Positions 32,534-40,618 of a stretch of 64,000 bases of DNA are shown piece after piece. The notes below the pieces were generated by a model. The model did not search any database and had not been told where the DNA came from. It saw only the letters and a list, made by a program, of their open reading frames with translations. Made by a program: the position numbers and the translations under genes. Origin of the DNA: JABDCD01 sp964469525 (GTDB lineage: Bacteria; Pseudomonadota; Alphaproteobacteria; Rickettsiales; SXRF01); contig CAYXYU010000010.1 of assembly GCA_964469525.1 (NCBI GenBank), positions 14,524 through 78,523 on the forward strand. Direction: 5' to 3'. Numbering within the stretch: position 1 is the first letter of the stretch; each line of letters starts with the position of its first letter.

Positions 32534-32661
32534 ATCCCTGTTCCTGCAGTAACTGAGCGTTCAGCCGCTTCCCTTATAGGAAGCCTGCCAGGCAGGCGCA
32601 AGCGCCTGATACCCCTCTCCGTTATACCGGTGAGTTATGAAATATTGGTAAAGGGCCGGTT

Positions 32662-32678
32662 TGGCACAGTTTGTGCTT
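32662..32678 (+). promoter_or_regulatory. Sigma-54-type promoter before flgF
   Basis: TTGGCACAGTTTGTGCT has the required GG-N10-GC spacing (GG at 32664-32665, GC at 32676-32677) and a full TGGCAC -24 element; the -12 element is GTGC instead of TTGC. It lies about 35 bases before the flgF ATG. Many alphaproteobacteria express rod and hook genes from RpoN promoters. Confidence 0.6.
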
Positions 32679-32713
32679 ATAGACGGGCAGCATGAATAAG
32701 GACGTCCAAACCT

Positions 32714-33445
32714 ATGGATAACAGTATCTATATCGCCGTTTCTCGCCAGCTGGCGCTGTTCCGCGACTTGGAGGCCACGGCCAATAACATCGCCAACACC
32801 AACACGGTGGGATACGGCTCGGAGCATATCCTGTTCGACTCTTACCTGACCAAAGACGTCAACCAGGGCGAGCGCAACGACATGGCCTTCGCCAACCCGG
32901 CCTACAGCTACCGCAACCTCGCCACCGGCTCGATGGCCGTCACCGGCAACGACCTCGACATGGCGATCCAGGGCGAAGGGTATTTCCAGGTACAGACGCC
33001 GCTTGGCATCCGCTACACCCGCGCTGGCAATTTCCAGCGCTCCGGCGAAGGCATACTGATCACGCCTGATGGCCATCCCGTGCTCGACGCCTCCGGCCAG
33101 ATCATTCAGTTCCCCGAGGACACCCAGACCATTACCGTCGGTGAACTGGGCAATATCAAAGCCAACGGCGAGGACTTCGCCAATCTGGGCATCGTCATGT
33201 TCGAGAACCCGCAGCTGCTTGAGCGGCTGGGCAGCAAATTATATGCGAGCGAAGTGGCGCCGCTGCCGGCAGAGGGCGTCCGTGTGCTTCAGGGCACGCT
33301 GGAAGGCTCGAACGTGCAGCCGGTGCTCGAGATGACGCATATGATCGAGGTGTCGCGCAGCGTTGAGAGCACGGCGCAGCTGATTGCCAGTATTTACGAC
33401 CTGGAGCGCAAGGCGGCCACCGCCTGGGCGAAGCCGGCGCAATGA
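32714..33445 (+). CDS. flgF: Flagellar basal-body rod protein FlgF
   Basis: FlgF is the proximal rod protein of the basal body, exported by the flagellar type III system. It starts MDNSIYIAVSRQLALFRDLE with the conserved TANNIANTNTVGY; the middle has GNDLDMAIQGEGYFQVQTPL and YTRAGNFQRSGEGILITPDG; the end has LEGSNVQPVLEMTHMIEVSR. Length (243) is normal. AAGGACG precedes the ATG. It is the first gene of flgF-flgG-flgA-flgH. Confidence 0.95.
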   Translation: MDNSIYIAVSRQLALFRDLEATANNIANTNTVGYGSEHILFDSYLTKDVNQGERNDMAFANPAYSYRNLATGSMAVTGNDLDMAIQGEGYFQVQTPLGIRYTRAGNFQRSGEGILITPDGHPVLDASGQIIQFPEDTQTITVGELGNIKANGEDFANLGIVMFENPQLLERLGSKLYASEVAPLPAEGVRVLQGTLEGSNVQPVLEMTHMIEVSRSVESTAQLIASIYDLERKAATAWAKPAQ

Positions 33446-33465
33446 AGAATAAGGAGTAAGAGCGT

Positions 33466-34251
33466 ATGAGGTCATTGGATATCGCCGCCACCGGCATGCA
33501 GGCCCAGCAGCTGTATGTCGACGTCACGTCCCAGAACCTGGCCAACATCAACACCACCGCCTATAAATTACAGCGGCCCGAGTTCCAGGACCTGCTGTAC
33601 CAGACGCAACGCGGCGTCGGCACCAATTCGTCCGACAATGGCACCATCGTACCGACCGGCATCCAGCTCGGCCTCGGCGTGCGCACCGCCGCCATCGGCC
33701 GCAACACCAGCCAAGGCACACTGGAATCCACCTCCGGCGCGCTCGACGTCGCCATTCAGGGGCGCGGCTATTTCCAGGTCACCATGCCCGATGGCTCGAC
33801 CGCCTACACGCGCGACGGCAGCTTCCAGATCAGTCCCGACGGCAGCATCGTTACCAATGACGGCTTCGATGTGACGCCAACCATCACCATTCCTCAGAAT
33901 GCCACCGCCATCAGCATCAACCAGTCCGGCGAAGTGTTCGCCACCATCCCGGCGCAGACGGCGCCGCAGCTGCTCGGCCAGATCCAGATGGTCAATTTCA
34001 TCAACGAGGCGGGCCTGCAGGCGCTCGGCAACAACTTGCTGGCGGAAACTGCCGCCTCCGGCTCGCCGCTGACCGGCACACCGGGCCTGGACGGCTTCGG
34101 CACCATCCTGCAGGGATTCCTCGAAAGCTCGAACGTCAACCCGGTAACGGAGTTGACCAACCTGATCAAGGCGCAGCGCGTCTATGAAATGAACAGCAAA
34201 ATCGTCAGCAAGACTGACGAGATGCTGCAATCCCTGAACCAAAGCGTGTAA
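33466..34251 (+). CDS. flgG: Flagellar basal-body rod protein FlgG
   Basis: FlgG builds the distal rod. Family landmarks: MRSLDIAATGMQAQQLYVDV, NLANINTTAYKLQRPEFQDL, YQTQRGVGTNSSDNGTIVPT, AIQGRGYFQVTMPDGSTAYT and the C-terminal FLESSNVNPVTELTNLIKAQ...MNSKIVSK. At 261 residues it has the canonical size. AAGGAG lies before the ATG, 20 bases after flgF. Confidence 0.97.
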   Translation: MRSLDIAATGMQAQQLYVDVTSQNLANINTTAYKLQRPEFQDLLYQTQRGVGTNSSDNGTIVPTGIQLGLGVRTAAIGRNTSQGTLESTSGALDVAIQGRGYFQVTMPDGSTAYTRDGSFQISPDGSIVTNDGFDVTPTITIPQNATAISINQSGEVFATIPAQTAPQLLGQIQMVNFINEAGLQALGNNLLAETAASGSPLTGTPGLDGFGTILQGFLESSNVNPVTELTNLIKAQRVYEMNSKIVSKTDEMLQSLNQSV

Positions 34252-34254
34252 TCC

Positions 34255-35175
34255 ATGGCACGGTACATCCGATATAACCTTCCGCGATTCTTCCACATCT
34301 GGAACGTAGAGGAAAAACCTTCGGGCGTCCGCAATGACGCCTATCCCTCTCCCTATCGGCCTTCGCCACTGGTATGGCTGGGGGTGATGTGGACGGCGTT
34401 CCTTGTCCTGCTCACCGCACCCGTTTTCGCCATGCCGGTGACCGGCATGTTCAAAACCCCGAGCATGGAGGCCAGGAAACCGTTCCAGCTTACCCGCGAG
34501 GAAGCCGAGAAAGTGGTGGGCGAAGCGCTGACCAGCCGGGGCGTCGGCGCCAAGGTGCTGGCCAGCATCACCAGTCAGCGCAGCGAACCGCTTTACGCTG
34601 CCGCCACCCCCCTCCGCATCGACGTGCGCGATGTAACCTTCGACCGCCAGGAACGCCGCTGGAGCGCCAACCTGCTGTTCGTCTCTGGCGATGATGTGCT
34701 GAGCGCCATGCCTGCCTCGGGGCGTTTCGAGGAGATACTGGAAGTGCCGGTGCTACGGCGCACGGTGCGTAGCGGCGACATCATCGGTCTGGGCGATATC
34801 GCCATCCATGATTTTCCCCTGGGGCGCACCCGCCCCGATACCGTCACCGACCTGGCGGCACTGATTGGTAAGTCACCGGTACGCACCATCTCGCCGCAAC
34901 GTCCGATCCGCGCGCACGAAGTCGCCAACCCGACGATAGTCAGCAAGAACAGCATCGTGCAAATGCGCTACAGCTCTCCCGGCATGGAGATCGTCGCCAC
35001 CGGGCAGGCGATCGAGGACGGTGCCCAGGGTGACATCATCAGTGTGCGCAACACCGCCAGCCGCAAGGTGGTGCGCGCCGTCATCCAGGATGCAAACAAC
35101 GTCAGCGTCGTCGTGCCCGGCGCGCTGCCCGTGCAGACCAGCCTGCTGATAGGAGATGCTTATGCCACGAAGTAA
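34255..35175 (+). CDS. flgA: Flagellar P-ring assembly chaperone FlgA
   Basis: FlgA is a periplasmic chaperone that helps FlgI polymerise into the P ring. The C-terminal SAF-like domain is clear: VPVLRRTVRSGDIIGLGDIA, SPVRTISPQRPIRAHEVANP and GDIISVRNTASRKVVRAVIQ. An export signal (VWLGVMWTAFLVLLTAPVFA) begins only around residue 41, so the true start may lie later than the ATG four bases after flgG; no ribosome binding site settles it. FlgI itself is not in the window. Confidence 0.88.
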   Translation: MARYIRYNLPRFFHIWNVEEKPSGVRNDAYPSPYRPSPLVWLGVMWTAFLVLLTAPVFAMPVTGMFKTPSMEARKPFQLTREEAEKVVGEALTSRGVGAKVLASITSQRSEPLYAAATPLRIDVRDVTFDRQERRWSANLLFVSGDDVLSAMPASGRFEEILEVPVLRRTVRSGDIIGLGDIAIHDFPLGRTRPDTVTDLAALIGKSPVRTISPQRPIRAHEVANPTIVSKNSIVQMRYSSPGMEIVATGQAIEDGAQGDIISVRNTASRKVVRAVIQDANNVSVVVPGALPVQTSLLIGDAYATK

Positions 35176-35926
35176 TTGCGCCCGCAAAGCGACGGTCCTA
35201 TTGCTGGCTTCTACCCTGCTTTCCGGATGCTCCAGCGTGCTCGACAAGCTGGACAACATAAACAAGCCGCCGCCACACTCGCAGGTGGTCAACCCGCAGG
35301 AGAAACCGGACTACAAGCCAATGAGCTGGCCGATGCCGGAAACCCCGCCGCCACCGAAGCAGTATGCCAACTCGCTATGGCAGCCGGGTGCCCGCACCTT
35401 CTTCCGTGACGGGCGTGCCGCCCGCGTTGGCGACATCCTGCGCGTCAATATCGACATCAATGACCGCGCGCAGCTCGATAATGAAACCGAAGGAAAGCGT
35501 ACCACCGCCGATTCAGTGCAGGCCCCCGCGACCATGGGCATTGCTGAGAAAGTGATCAAGCACCTCCCGCTTATCAAGCCGGTGCCGGCCGACCTGGTGG
35601 ATATCGCCGGCGAGCTGAACACCAAGGGCACCGGCAAGATCAAGCGCCAGGAGAAAATCTCGACGCAGGTTGCCGCCATCGTGACGCAGATGCTGCCCAA
35701 CGGCAACCTCGTCATCGAAGGCAGGCAGGAAGTCAGCGTGAACTTCGAACTGCGCGAAGTCTCGATCCGCGGCGTCGTGCGCCCGCAGGACATCGATTCT
35801 ACCAATACCATCGATTCGACGCAGGTCGCGGAGGCACGCATCACCTATGGCGGCCGCGGCCAGATCACCAACGTGCAGCAGCAACGCTGGGGCGGTCAGG
35901 TGATTGATATCATCTCGCCGTTCTAA
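35162..35926 (+). CDS. flgH: Flagellar L-ring lipoprotein FlgH
   Basis: FlgH forms the L ring in the outer membrane. The lipoprotein signal ATVLLLASTLLSGC is followed by NSLWQPGARTFFRDGRAARV, GDILRVNIDINDRAQLDNET, LPNGNLVIEGRQEVSVNFEL and the C-terminal ITYGGRGQITNVQQQRWGGQ. The ATG at 35162 is chosen because AGGAG ends six bases before it; the ATG at 35156 abuts the site. It overlaps the flgA end by 14 bases. Confidence 0.95.
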   Translation: MPRSNCARKATVLLLASTLLSGCSSVLDKLDNINKPPPHSQVVNPQEKPDYKPMSWPMPETPPPPKQYANSLWQPGARTFFRDGRAARVGDILRVNIDINDRAQLDNETEGKRTTADSVQAPATMGIAEKVIKHLPLIKPVPADLVDIAGELNTKGTGKIKRQEKISTQVAAIVTQMLPNGNLVIEGRQEVSVNFELREVSIRGVVRPQDIDSTNTIDSTQVAEARITYGGRGQITNVQQQRWGGQVIDIISPF

Positions 35927-35939
35927 CCCCAACCCCGCA

Positions 35940-36016
35940 CTTGTTGCTTATCCCCGCACTTGTTGCGGGGTCTGGTTTTCTTGTCATCCTGAGTCGAAGA
36001 CGAAGGATCTTATACC
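35940..36016. repeat. Palindromic repeat fragments after flgH
   Basis: A hairpin CCCCGCACTTGTTGCGGGGT near 35953-35972 follows a partial copy of itself at 35934-35946. Next comes TTGTCATCCTGAG...GAAGGATCT, a half unit of the element found at the end of lipA. The rest of the gap to 36128 shows no gene. Confidence 0.6.
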
Positions 36017-36128
36017 TTGGATTGCGCCAAATTTAATCCTCTGTATATTCGGTTATTATTCGCTTCGAATCTGCTACGGTTAGTAAGCAGACTATTACCA
36101 TTACATCCTATCTAATGAGGATAATGCG

Positions 36129-36920
36129 ATGACAAGAAACCTCACTGTCTTTCTAGCATCAGCGGCACTGTTGGCGCTTGTACTATGCCCTCTTTTTATC
36201 GGCAGTAAATTAGAGGCCACATTCCTTAACGAATTTGTTCCTCAACAAGAAGTGGAATTTGCAAAACAGTATATCGAACTTATAAAAACACGCGATTTTG
36301 CAACTGTTGAAAAGAAAACCGATCCCCAAATTGTGAGCGCCGAATCCAAACAACTGTTTGCACAAATGGCGGACTTATTTCCGAATGAAGCACCAAAAAA
36401 CATCAAGCCCATACGCGCAATTACCACGAACCAGAACGGTGTCACGAATATTTCGCTATCATTGGAGTATGAATTTCCCAATCAATGGCTACTGGCAAAT
36501 ATAGTATTGCAGAAGCAATATGATTCACTCCTGGTGAAGGGCATACATATAGAGCCTCTAGCTGATTCTGTTGAGAATCTTGCTCAATTCACGTTTGTTG
36601 GAAAAACTACCATTCACTATATTGTTTTCACGCTGGCGATGGGATTACTGCTGTTTAATATTTATGTATTGGCCCTTTGCATTAAAACCCCTATCCCTAA
36701 AAGAAAATGGTTATGGATTATTTTCGTATTGGCAGGTTTTTGTGAACTCAGTTTCAATTGGGCAACGGGGCAATTTTACTTCAATCCCTTGATGGTACGA
36801 ATACCGTTAGTACAGTTTTCGCAAGGCTTATATCTACCATTCTCTGTTATGATGATGATTCCTGTAGGAGCAATTGTATTTCTCTACAAGCGAAGAGGTT
36901 GGCTCGCCAATAACCGTTGA
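36129..36920 (+). CDS. Hypothetical membrane protein, AT-rich gene
   Basis: A 263-residue protein: an N-terminal helix (about 5-24), an extracytoplasmic domain of about 130 residues with FAKQYIELIKTRDFATVEKK, reminiscent of DUF3887-like stress domains, and then three hydrophobic helices (about 160-183, 193-212, 234-253) with a basic end. I do not recognise a family. Base composition is clearly more AT-rich than the flagellar genes before it, which suggests recent transfer. GAGGAT stands before the ATG. Confidence 0.6.
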   Translation: MTRNLTVFLASAALLALVLCPLFIGSKLEATFLNEFVPQQEVEFAKQYIELIKTRDFATVEKKTDPQIVSAESKQLFAQMADLFPNEAPKNIKPIRAITTNQNGVTNISLSLEYEFPNQWLLANIVLQKQYDSLLVKGIHIEPLADSVENLAQFTFVGKTTIHYIVFTLAMGLLLFNIYVLALCIKTPIPKRKWLWIIFVLAGFCELSFNWATGQFYFNPLMVRIPLVQFSQGLYLPFSVMMMIPVGAIVFLYKRRGWLANNR

Positions 36921-36922
36921 AT

Positions 36923-37036
36923 TCCCCCTCTCCCCTTGGGGGAGAGGGCAGTTGTCATCCCGGCGCAGGCCGGGATCCATGCCATGCCGACTCGCAAGTG
37001 GAAAAACGTGGATTCCGGCCTTCGCCGGAATGACAA
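36923..37036. repeat. Two adjacent palindromic repeats before the dacA-like stop
   Basis: First a hairpin CCCCTCTCCCCTTGGGGGAG AGGG (36925-36948), whose relative occurs at 50244-50262. Then an element with inverted ends TTGTCATCCCGGCG and CGCCGGAATGACAA (36952-37036). The second reaches the stop codon of the carboxypeptidase gene. Confidence 0.75.
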
Positions 37037-38092
37037 TCAACCAGGATTTTGGGCAACCGCTCGGATGCCTTCCAGACTCATATAGGAAGCGTTCCCCTCT
37101 TCATCGCCGTCGCTGCGGTCGGCCACGCCGCGATGGGCGGTGTCGAGCTTGGCGAAGGTGCGGTCGAGCAGGTCGATCATCTCATTATCGCGGCTTTTGG
37201 ACGATTTCCCGCCAATGATTACCGCCACCAGATTATGGCCGTTCTTTTTCACCGAAGTCACCAGGTTGAAGCCCGAGGCGCGGATATAGCCGGTCTTGAC
37301 GCCGTCCACCCCGTCATAGCGCTCCATGACGCGGTTATGGCTCGGGTAGGTGATGCCGTTATGCGAAAAGCTCTGCAGGCTGAAGAAATGGTAATATTCC
37401 GGAAAATCGCGGCGCAGCGCGATGGCGAGGCGCGCCATGTCAAACGCCGTGGTGTGCTGGCTGTTATCTGGCAGTCCCGAAGGGTTCTGGAACACCGTAT
37501 TGTTCATGCCCAGCTGGCGCGCCTTCTGCGTCATCATCAGTGCGAAGTTCCACTCGGTGCCGCCGATGGCTTCGGCCAGCACCATCGCCGCGTCATTGGC
37601 TGAGCGCACCACCAGGCTTTCGATCGCAGTTCGGACGTCAAGCCGGTCGCCCTTCTCCAGCGCAATATTGGTTTGCGGCTGCGACGCCGCCTTTTTCGAC
37701 ACCGGCATATCCTCATCCAGCGAAAGCTTGCCGCGGCGCAGCGCATCGAACGTCAGATACAAGGTCATCATCTTGGTCAGTGAGGCCGGGTAGCGGGTGC
37801 CGCTGGCATTTTTCTCATACAGCACCCGGCCGGTATCGGCATCGACCACCAGTGCCGAATAAGGCCGGGGTTGCGGAGCATGACGCGAGCTATAGCGCTT
37901 CTTGCTGCTCTTGGAAGCCACCGCTTTCTTTTTGGTGGCTTTGCTGGCACTTTTGACTGTCTTGGTCGGGAGCTTGGCCGTTTTGGTGGTTTTACTGCCG
38001 CTGGCGGCCATTCCTTCGCTTGGCGTCACCCCTGCCGTCGCAACGGCTGAAATAATAAGTATTAATCCGATCAGGCGGCAAAAACGCATCAT
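37037..38092 (-). CDS. D-alanyl-D-alanine carboxypeptidase (peptidase S11)
   Basis: A penicillin-binding protein that trims the terminal D-Ala from peptidoglycan side chains in the periplasm. After a signal peptide and a Lys/Ser/Thr-rich linker (about 33-70) the three active-site motifs appear: SLTK (Ser 104, Lys 107), SAN (164-166) and KTG (266-268). The protein ends soon after the catalytic domain, with no obvious PBP5 C-terminal beta domain. The last residues (QNPG) lie next to a palindromic repeat. Confidence 0.92.
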   Translation of the reverse strand: MMRFCRLIGLILIISAVATAGVTPSEGMAASGSKTTKTAKLPTKTVKSASKATKKKAVASKSSKKRYSSRHAPQPRPYSALVVDADTGRVLYEKNASGTRYPASLTKMMTLYLTFDALRRGKLSLDEDMPVSKKAASQPQTNIALEKGDRLDVRTAIESLVVRSANDAAMVLAEAIGGTEWNFALMMTQKARQLGMNNTVFQNPSGLPDNSQHTTAFDMARLAIALRRDFPEYYHFFSLQSFSHNGITYPSHNRVMERYDGVDGVKTGYIRASGFNLVTSVKKNGHNLVAVIIGGKSSKSRDNEMIDLLDRTFAKLDTAHRGVADRSDGDEEGNASYMSLEGIRAVAQNPG

Positions 38093-38398
38093 TTAACTCA
38101 CTTAAGTCGTCGGTTTTGGGATACCACGAATAGTAGCCAAAATCGGCATGGAATCAAGCTAATGTAGTACATTGGGCGTCAAAATTTCGCGCACGCCTGG
38201 CGCCTACGACAACACTTTCCTATCTTCCAATAAACACCAATTATATTACCATTTCGTTAAGGAAAATGTGCCTTTGCGGAACGGTTTTTTTCCTCTCCAA
38301 CCTTGACATTTTAGGCACCCGGAGCTATATCCTTAGCCTAATTGCTGCATTGCGATATACCTTCCTACACAAAGAAATACAAACCTATGGAGCTCATT
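38093..38398. other. Intergenic region with the phasin promoter
   Basis: About 300 bases between the divergent carboxypeptidase and phasin genes. The right part holds a strong promoter (38303-38331). The rest has no gene, RNA or repeat that I can see. Confidence 0.6.
38303..38331 (+). promoter_or_regulatory. Sigma-70-type promoter of the phasin gene
   Basis: TTGACA (38303-38308), a spacer of exactly 17 bases, and TATATC (38326-38331). The consensus -35 and ideal spacing suggest strong expression. It leaves a leader of about 60 bases before the phasin ATG. Confidence 0.75.
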
Positions 38399-39010
38399 AT
38401 GACGCAACCGAGTAAGAAAACCACCCAGGGCCCCACGGCCAAACTGGCCCCGAACATGGCCAATAAGGCCGGGAAAAGCACCTATGCTGCTGTGGAATCC
38501 GGCCGCGCATCGGCGGAAAACGTCGTCAAAATCGGCGGCAAGGCGGTTCAGGAATTCATGGCCACCAGCGCCGATGAGGCCCAGAAGGCCCAGGAAAAAG
38601 CCTTCGCCATGGGGCGAGAAGGGGCGGAAACACTGGCCAAATCGGCTGATGCCGTCACCAAGGTGATGCACGAAAGCATCGGTATCGGCCGCGACAACAT
38701 CGAGACCTGCATCGAATGCGGCAACATGACGGCGGCGCTCGCCAAGGACCTGAGCAGTGAAATCTTCGAATATACCAACAAAACCTTGTCGGACCAGATG
38801 GAGCTGTCGAAGGATTTCTTCGCTTGCCGCACCATCAACGATTTCATGGAACTGCAGAACCGCTTCTTCAAGAGCAGCATCGATAATTTCTTCAACGAGT
38901 CGGTGAAGCTGTCGGGCATGGTGTTCGAATATTCCACCGAAGCGCTGGAGCCGATCAACGAGCGCGTCTCGCAGGCGACCGAACAGCTGAGCAAGACGCT
39001 GGCCGCTTAA
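38399..39010 (+). CDS. Phasin-family protein
   Basis: A 203-residue amphipathic helical protein of the phasin_2 type. The central and C-terminal parts read FAMGREGAETLAKSADAVTK, FACRTINDFMELQNRFFKSS and YSTEALEPINERVSQATEQL, as in phasins that coat polyhydroxyalkanoate granules. No PHA synthase is in the window, so it could also be a general phasin-like stress or surface protein. GGAG six bases before the ATG at 38399 decides the start. A strong promoter and terminator frame it as a single-gene unit. Confidence 0.82.
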   Translation: MTQPSKKTTQGPTAKLAPNMANKAGKSTYAAVESGRASAENVVKIGGKAVQEFMATSADEAQKAQEKAFAMGREGAETLAKSADAVTKVMHESIGIGRDNIETCIECGNMTAALAKDLSSEIFEYTNKTLSDQMELSKDFFACRTINDFMELQNRFFKSSIDNFFNESVKLSGMVFEYSTEALEPINERVSQATEQLSKTLAA

Positions 39011-39030
39011 AAACGCCGCCGTTTAAATGA

Positions 39031-39063
39031 AAAAGCCCCGCTGGAACCAGCGGGGCTTTTTTT
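39031..39063 (+). terminator. Rho-independent terminator of the phasin gene
   Basis: AAAAGCCCCGCTGG-AA-CCAGCGGGGC followed by seven T. A 10-bp GC-rich stem with a T-tract, 20 bases after the phasin stop. Confidence 0.93.
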
Positions 39064-39070
39064 GTTACAC

Positions 39071-39186
39071 CGTCATCGCCCGAATCGTACAGCGATTCTA
39101 GAGCCTGCCCCGGCGAAGGGCCGGGGGTGATCCGGCCACCTAAACTGGATCCCCAGGATTCGCTTATGCAAAGCCGGGGAATGACG
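39071..39186. repeat. Palindromic repeat between phasin and FYDLN genes
   Basis: It begins CGTCATCGCCCGAATCG and ends GGGGAATGACG, with inner GATTCTAG and CAGGATTCG parts. It belongs to the same family as 40462-40548 and the insertion inside mtaB at 56958-57020. Confidence 0.7.
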
Positions 39187-39188
39187 GA

Positions 39189-39704
39189 TTACTTCCTTGC
39201 CTTCTTCTTGGGCTTTTCAGCCTTGCCCTTGCGCTTGGAGGATGCTTCTTCTTCCTCCTCCTCCTCCTCCTCTTCGGATTCCTCGACGCCGTCGATCAGG
39301 CCGCCCTTGGCTTCTTCCGTGATAGCGAGATCCTCCTCGCCCTTTTCATCACCGTCCGCATCCTCGATTTCATCCAGTTCTTCGATGGCGTCGATATCCT
39401 CGATCTCCTCGATTTCCTCGATTTCCTCATCCGCGTCGATCGCGATATCCTCGAACTCGTCGAGATTCACGTCCTCAATCTCCTTGATTGGTTTTTTCGG
39501 CTTGGGAGCCGCCGGGGTTTCCTTGGCAGGCACTGCGGCAGCAAGCGCGGGGTGCGGCTTGCGGGCACGGCGCGCCTTCACCGGGGCGGTGATATCGTGC
39601 ATGGTCTTGCATTTCGGACACTGGGCGGGGTTTTTACCCAGATCGTAAAAACGGGTACCGCAGGCCGGGCATTGGCGCTTCAGACCCAAACTGGTCTTTA
39701 TCAC
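39189..39704 (-). CDS. FYDLN-acid family zinc-ribbon protein (TIGR02300)
   Basis: A 171-residue alphaproteobacterial protein. The N-terminus carries a zinc ribbon, CPACGTRFYDLGKNPAQCPKC, containing the FYDL motif. The rest is a Pro/Ala linker and an extremely acidic region (runs of EEIEEIEEIED and SEEEEEEEEEE) with a final basic KRKGKAEKPKKKARK. Function is unknown. A GTG at 39704, eight bases after GGAG, gives the usual family start (IKTSLGLKRQCP); an upstream TTG at 39746 is less likely. Confidence 0.85.
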   Translation of the reverse strand: MIKTSLGLKRQCPACGTRFYDLGKNPAQCPKCKTMHDITAPVKARRARKPHPALAAAVPAKETPAAPKPKKPIKEIEDVNLDEFEDIAIDADEEIEEIEEIEDIDAIEELDEIEDADGDEKGEEDLAITEEAKGGLIDGVEESEEEEEEEEEEASSKRKGKAEKPKKKARK

Positions 39705-39851
39705 TGGCTTATCTCCGAAGTCTATTAGCTCTTGAAAAACGGTCAATCAGTGATTAGTAAGAGCATGGTTTTTTTGCAAGTCAAATTTATAGTGCCATTG
39801 AAAAGAAGCACTGGTACTCCCACATTACGGGAATCTGAGGAATAAGACCCC

Positions 39852-40457
39852 ATGACGTCATCAAAAAAACAGGAAGATCCATCCTCCGGCAATGCGCCTC
39901 CCGGCGACATCGCGACGGAGGCTACCCCCAAAGATAACTCCCCCGAAACGGCGCCACCCGAGGAGATCGACCGGCTGACGGCAGAAAATGCCCAGCTGCG
40001 CGACAAGTGGATGCGGGCGGCGGCCGAGACCGAGAACCTGCGTAAGCGTGCCCAGCGAGACCTCGAGGAAACATCACGTTATGCCGTGACTGGCTTTGCG
40101 CGTGATATGGTCAATGTGCTGGAGAACTTGACGCGGGCCGTCGAAAGCATCCCGGCGGAAGGGCGCGAGGGCAACGAGTTGCTGCAGAAACTGGGTGAAG
40201 GCGTCGACCTCACGCTGCAGGAACTGCTGTCCATTTTCAAAAAACACGGCATCGCACGCCTCTTCCCGCTGAACCAGAAATTCGATCATAATTTCCATCA
40301 GGCTGTCGTGCAGGTAGAGCGCGACGACGTGCCGCCCGGCACGGTGGTGCAGGTGGTGCAGGCCGGATACGTCATCCACGACCGGCTGCTGCGTCCCGCC
40401 ATGGTCGCTGTTTCCAAGCAGCCGGATCCGTCAAAAAAAGTTGACACCACGGCGTAG
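39852..40457 (+). CDS. grpE: Nucleotide exchange factor GrpE
   Basis: GrpE exchanges ADP for ATP on DnaK. A disordered N-terminus is followed by the long coiled coil (LTAENAQLRDKWMRAAAETE, NLRKRAQRDLEE) and the beta-wing domain with FDHNFHQAVVQVERDDVPPG and VVQAGYVIHDRLLRPAMVAV. Length (201) is normal. DnaK is not in the window. A palindromic repeat follows. Confidence 0.96.
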   Translation: MTSSKKQEDPSSGNAPPGDIATEATPKDNSPETAPPEEIDRLTAENAQLRDKWMRAAAETENLRKRAQRDLEETSRYAVTGFARDMVNVLENLTRAVESIPAEGREGNELLQKLGEGVDLTLQELLSIFKKHGIARLFPLNQKFDHNFHQAVVQVERDDVPPGTVVQVVQAGYVIHDRLLRPAMVAVSKQPDPSKKVDTTA

Positions 40458-40461
40458 GTAC

Positions 40462-40548
40462 CGTTCATTCCCCGGATTCGCGCAGCGAATCCTAGGGGAA
40501 TCCAGTCTGGATCACCCTAGAATCGCTTTGCGATTCGGGTGATGACGA
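40462..40548. repeat. Palindromic repeat after grpE
   Basis: It contains CATTCCCCGGATTCGCGCAG at the left and TTTGCGATTCGGGTGATGACG at the right, with TAGGGGAATCCAGTCTGGAT between. The right half is nearly identical to the right half of the element inside mtaB. Confidence 0.7.
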
Positions 40549-40618
40549 ATATTCTTGACTCGAACAATATGAGCATCATCAATAAATCCATGACTCATAA
40601 ACTACGACGCGTGACCTT

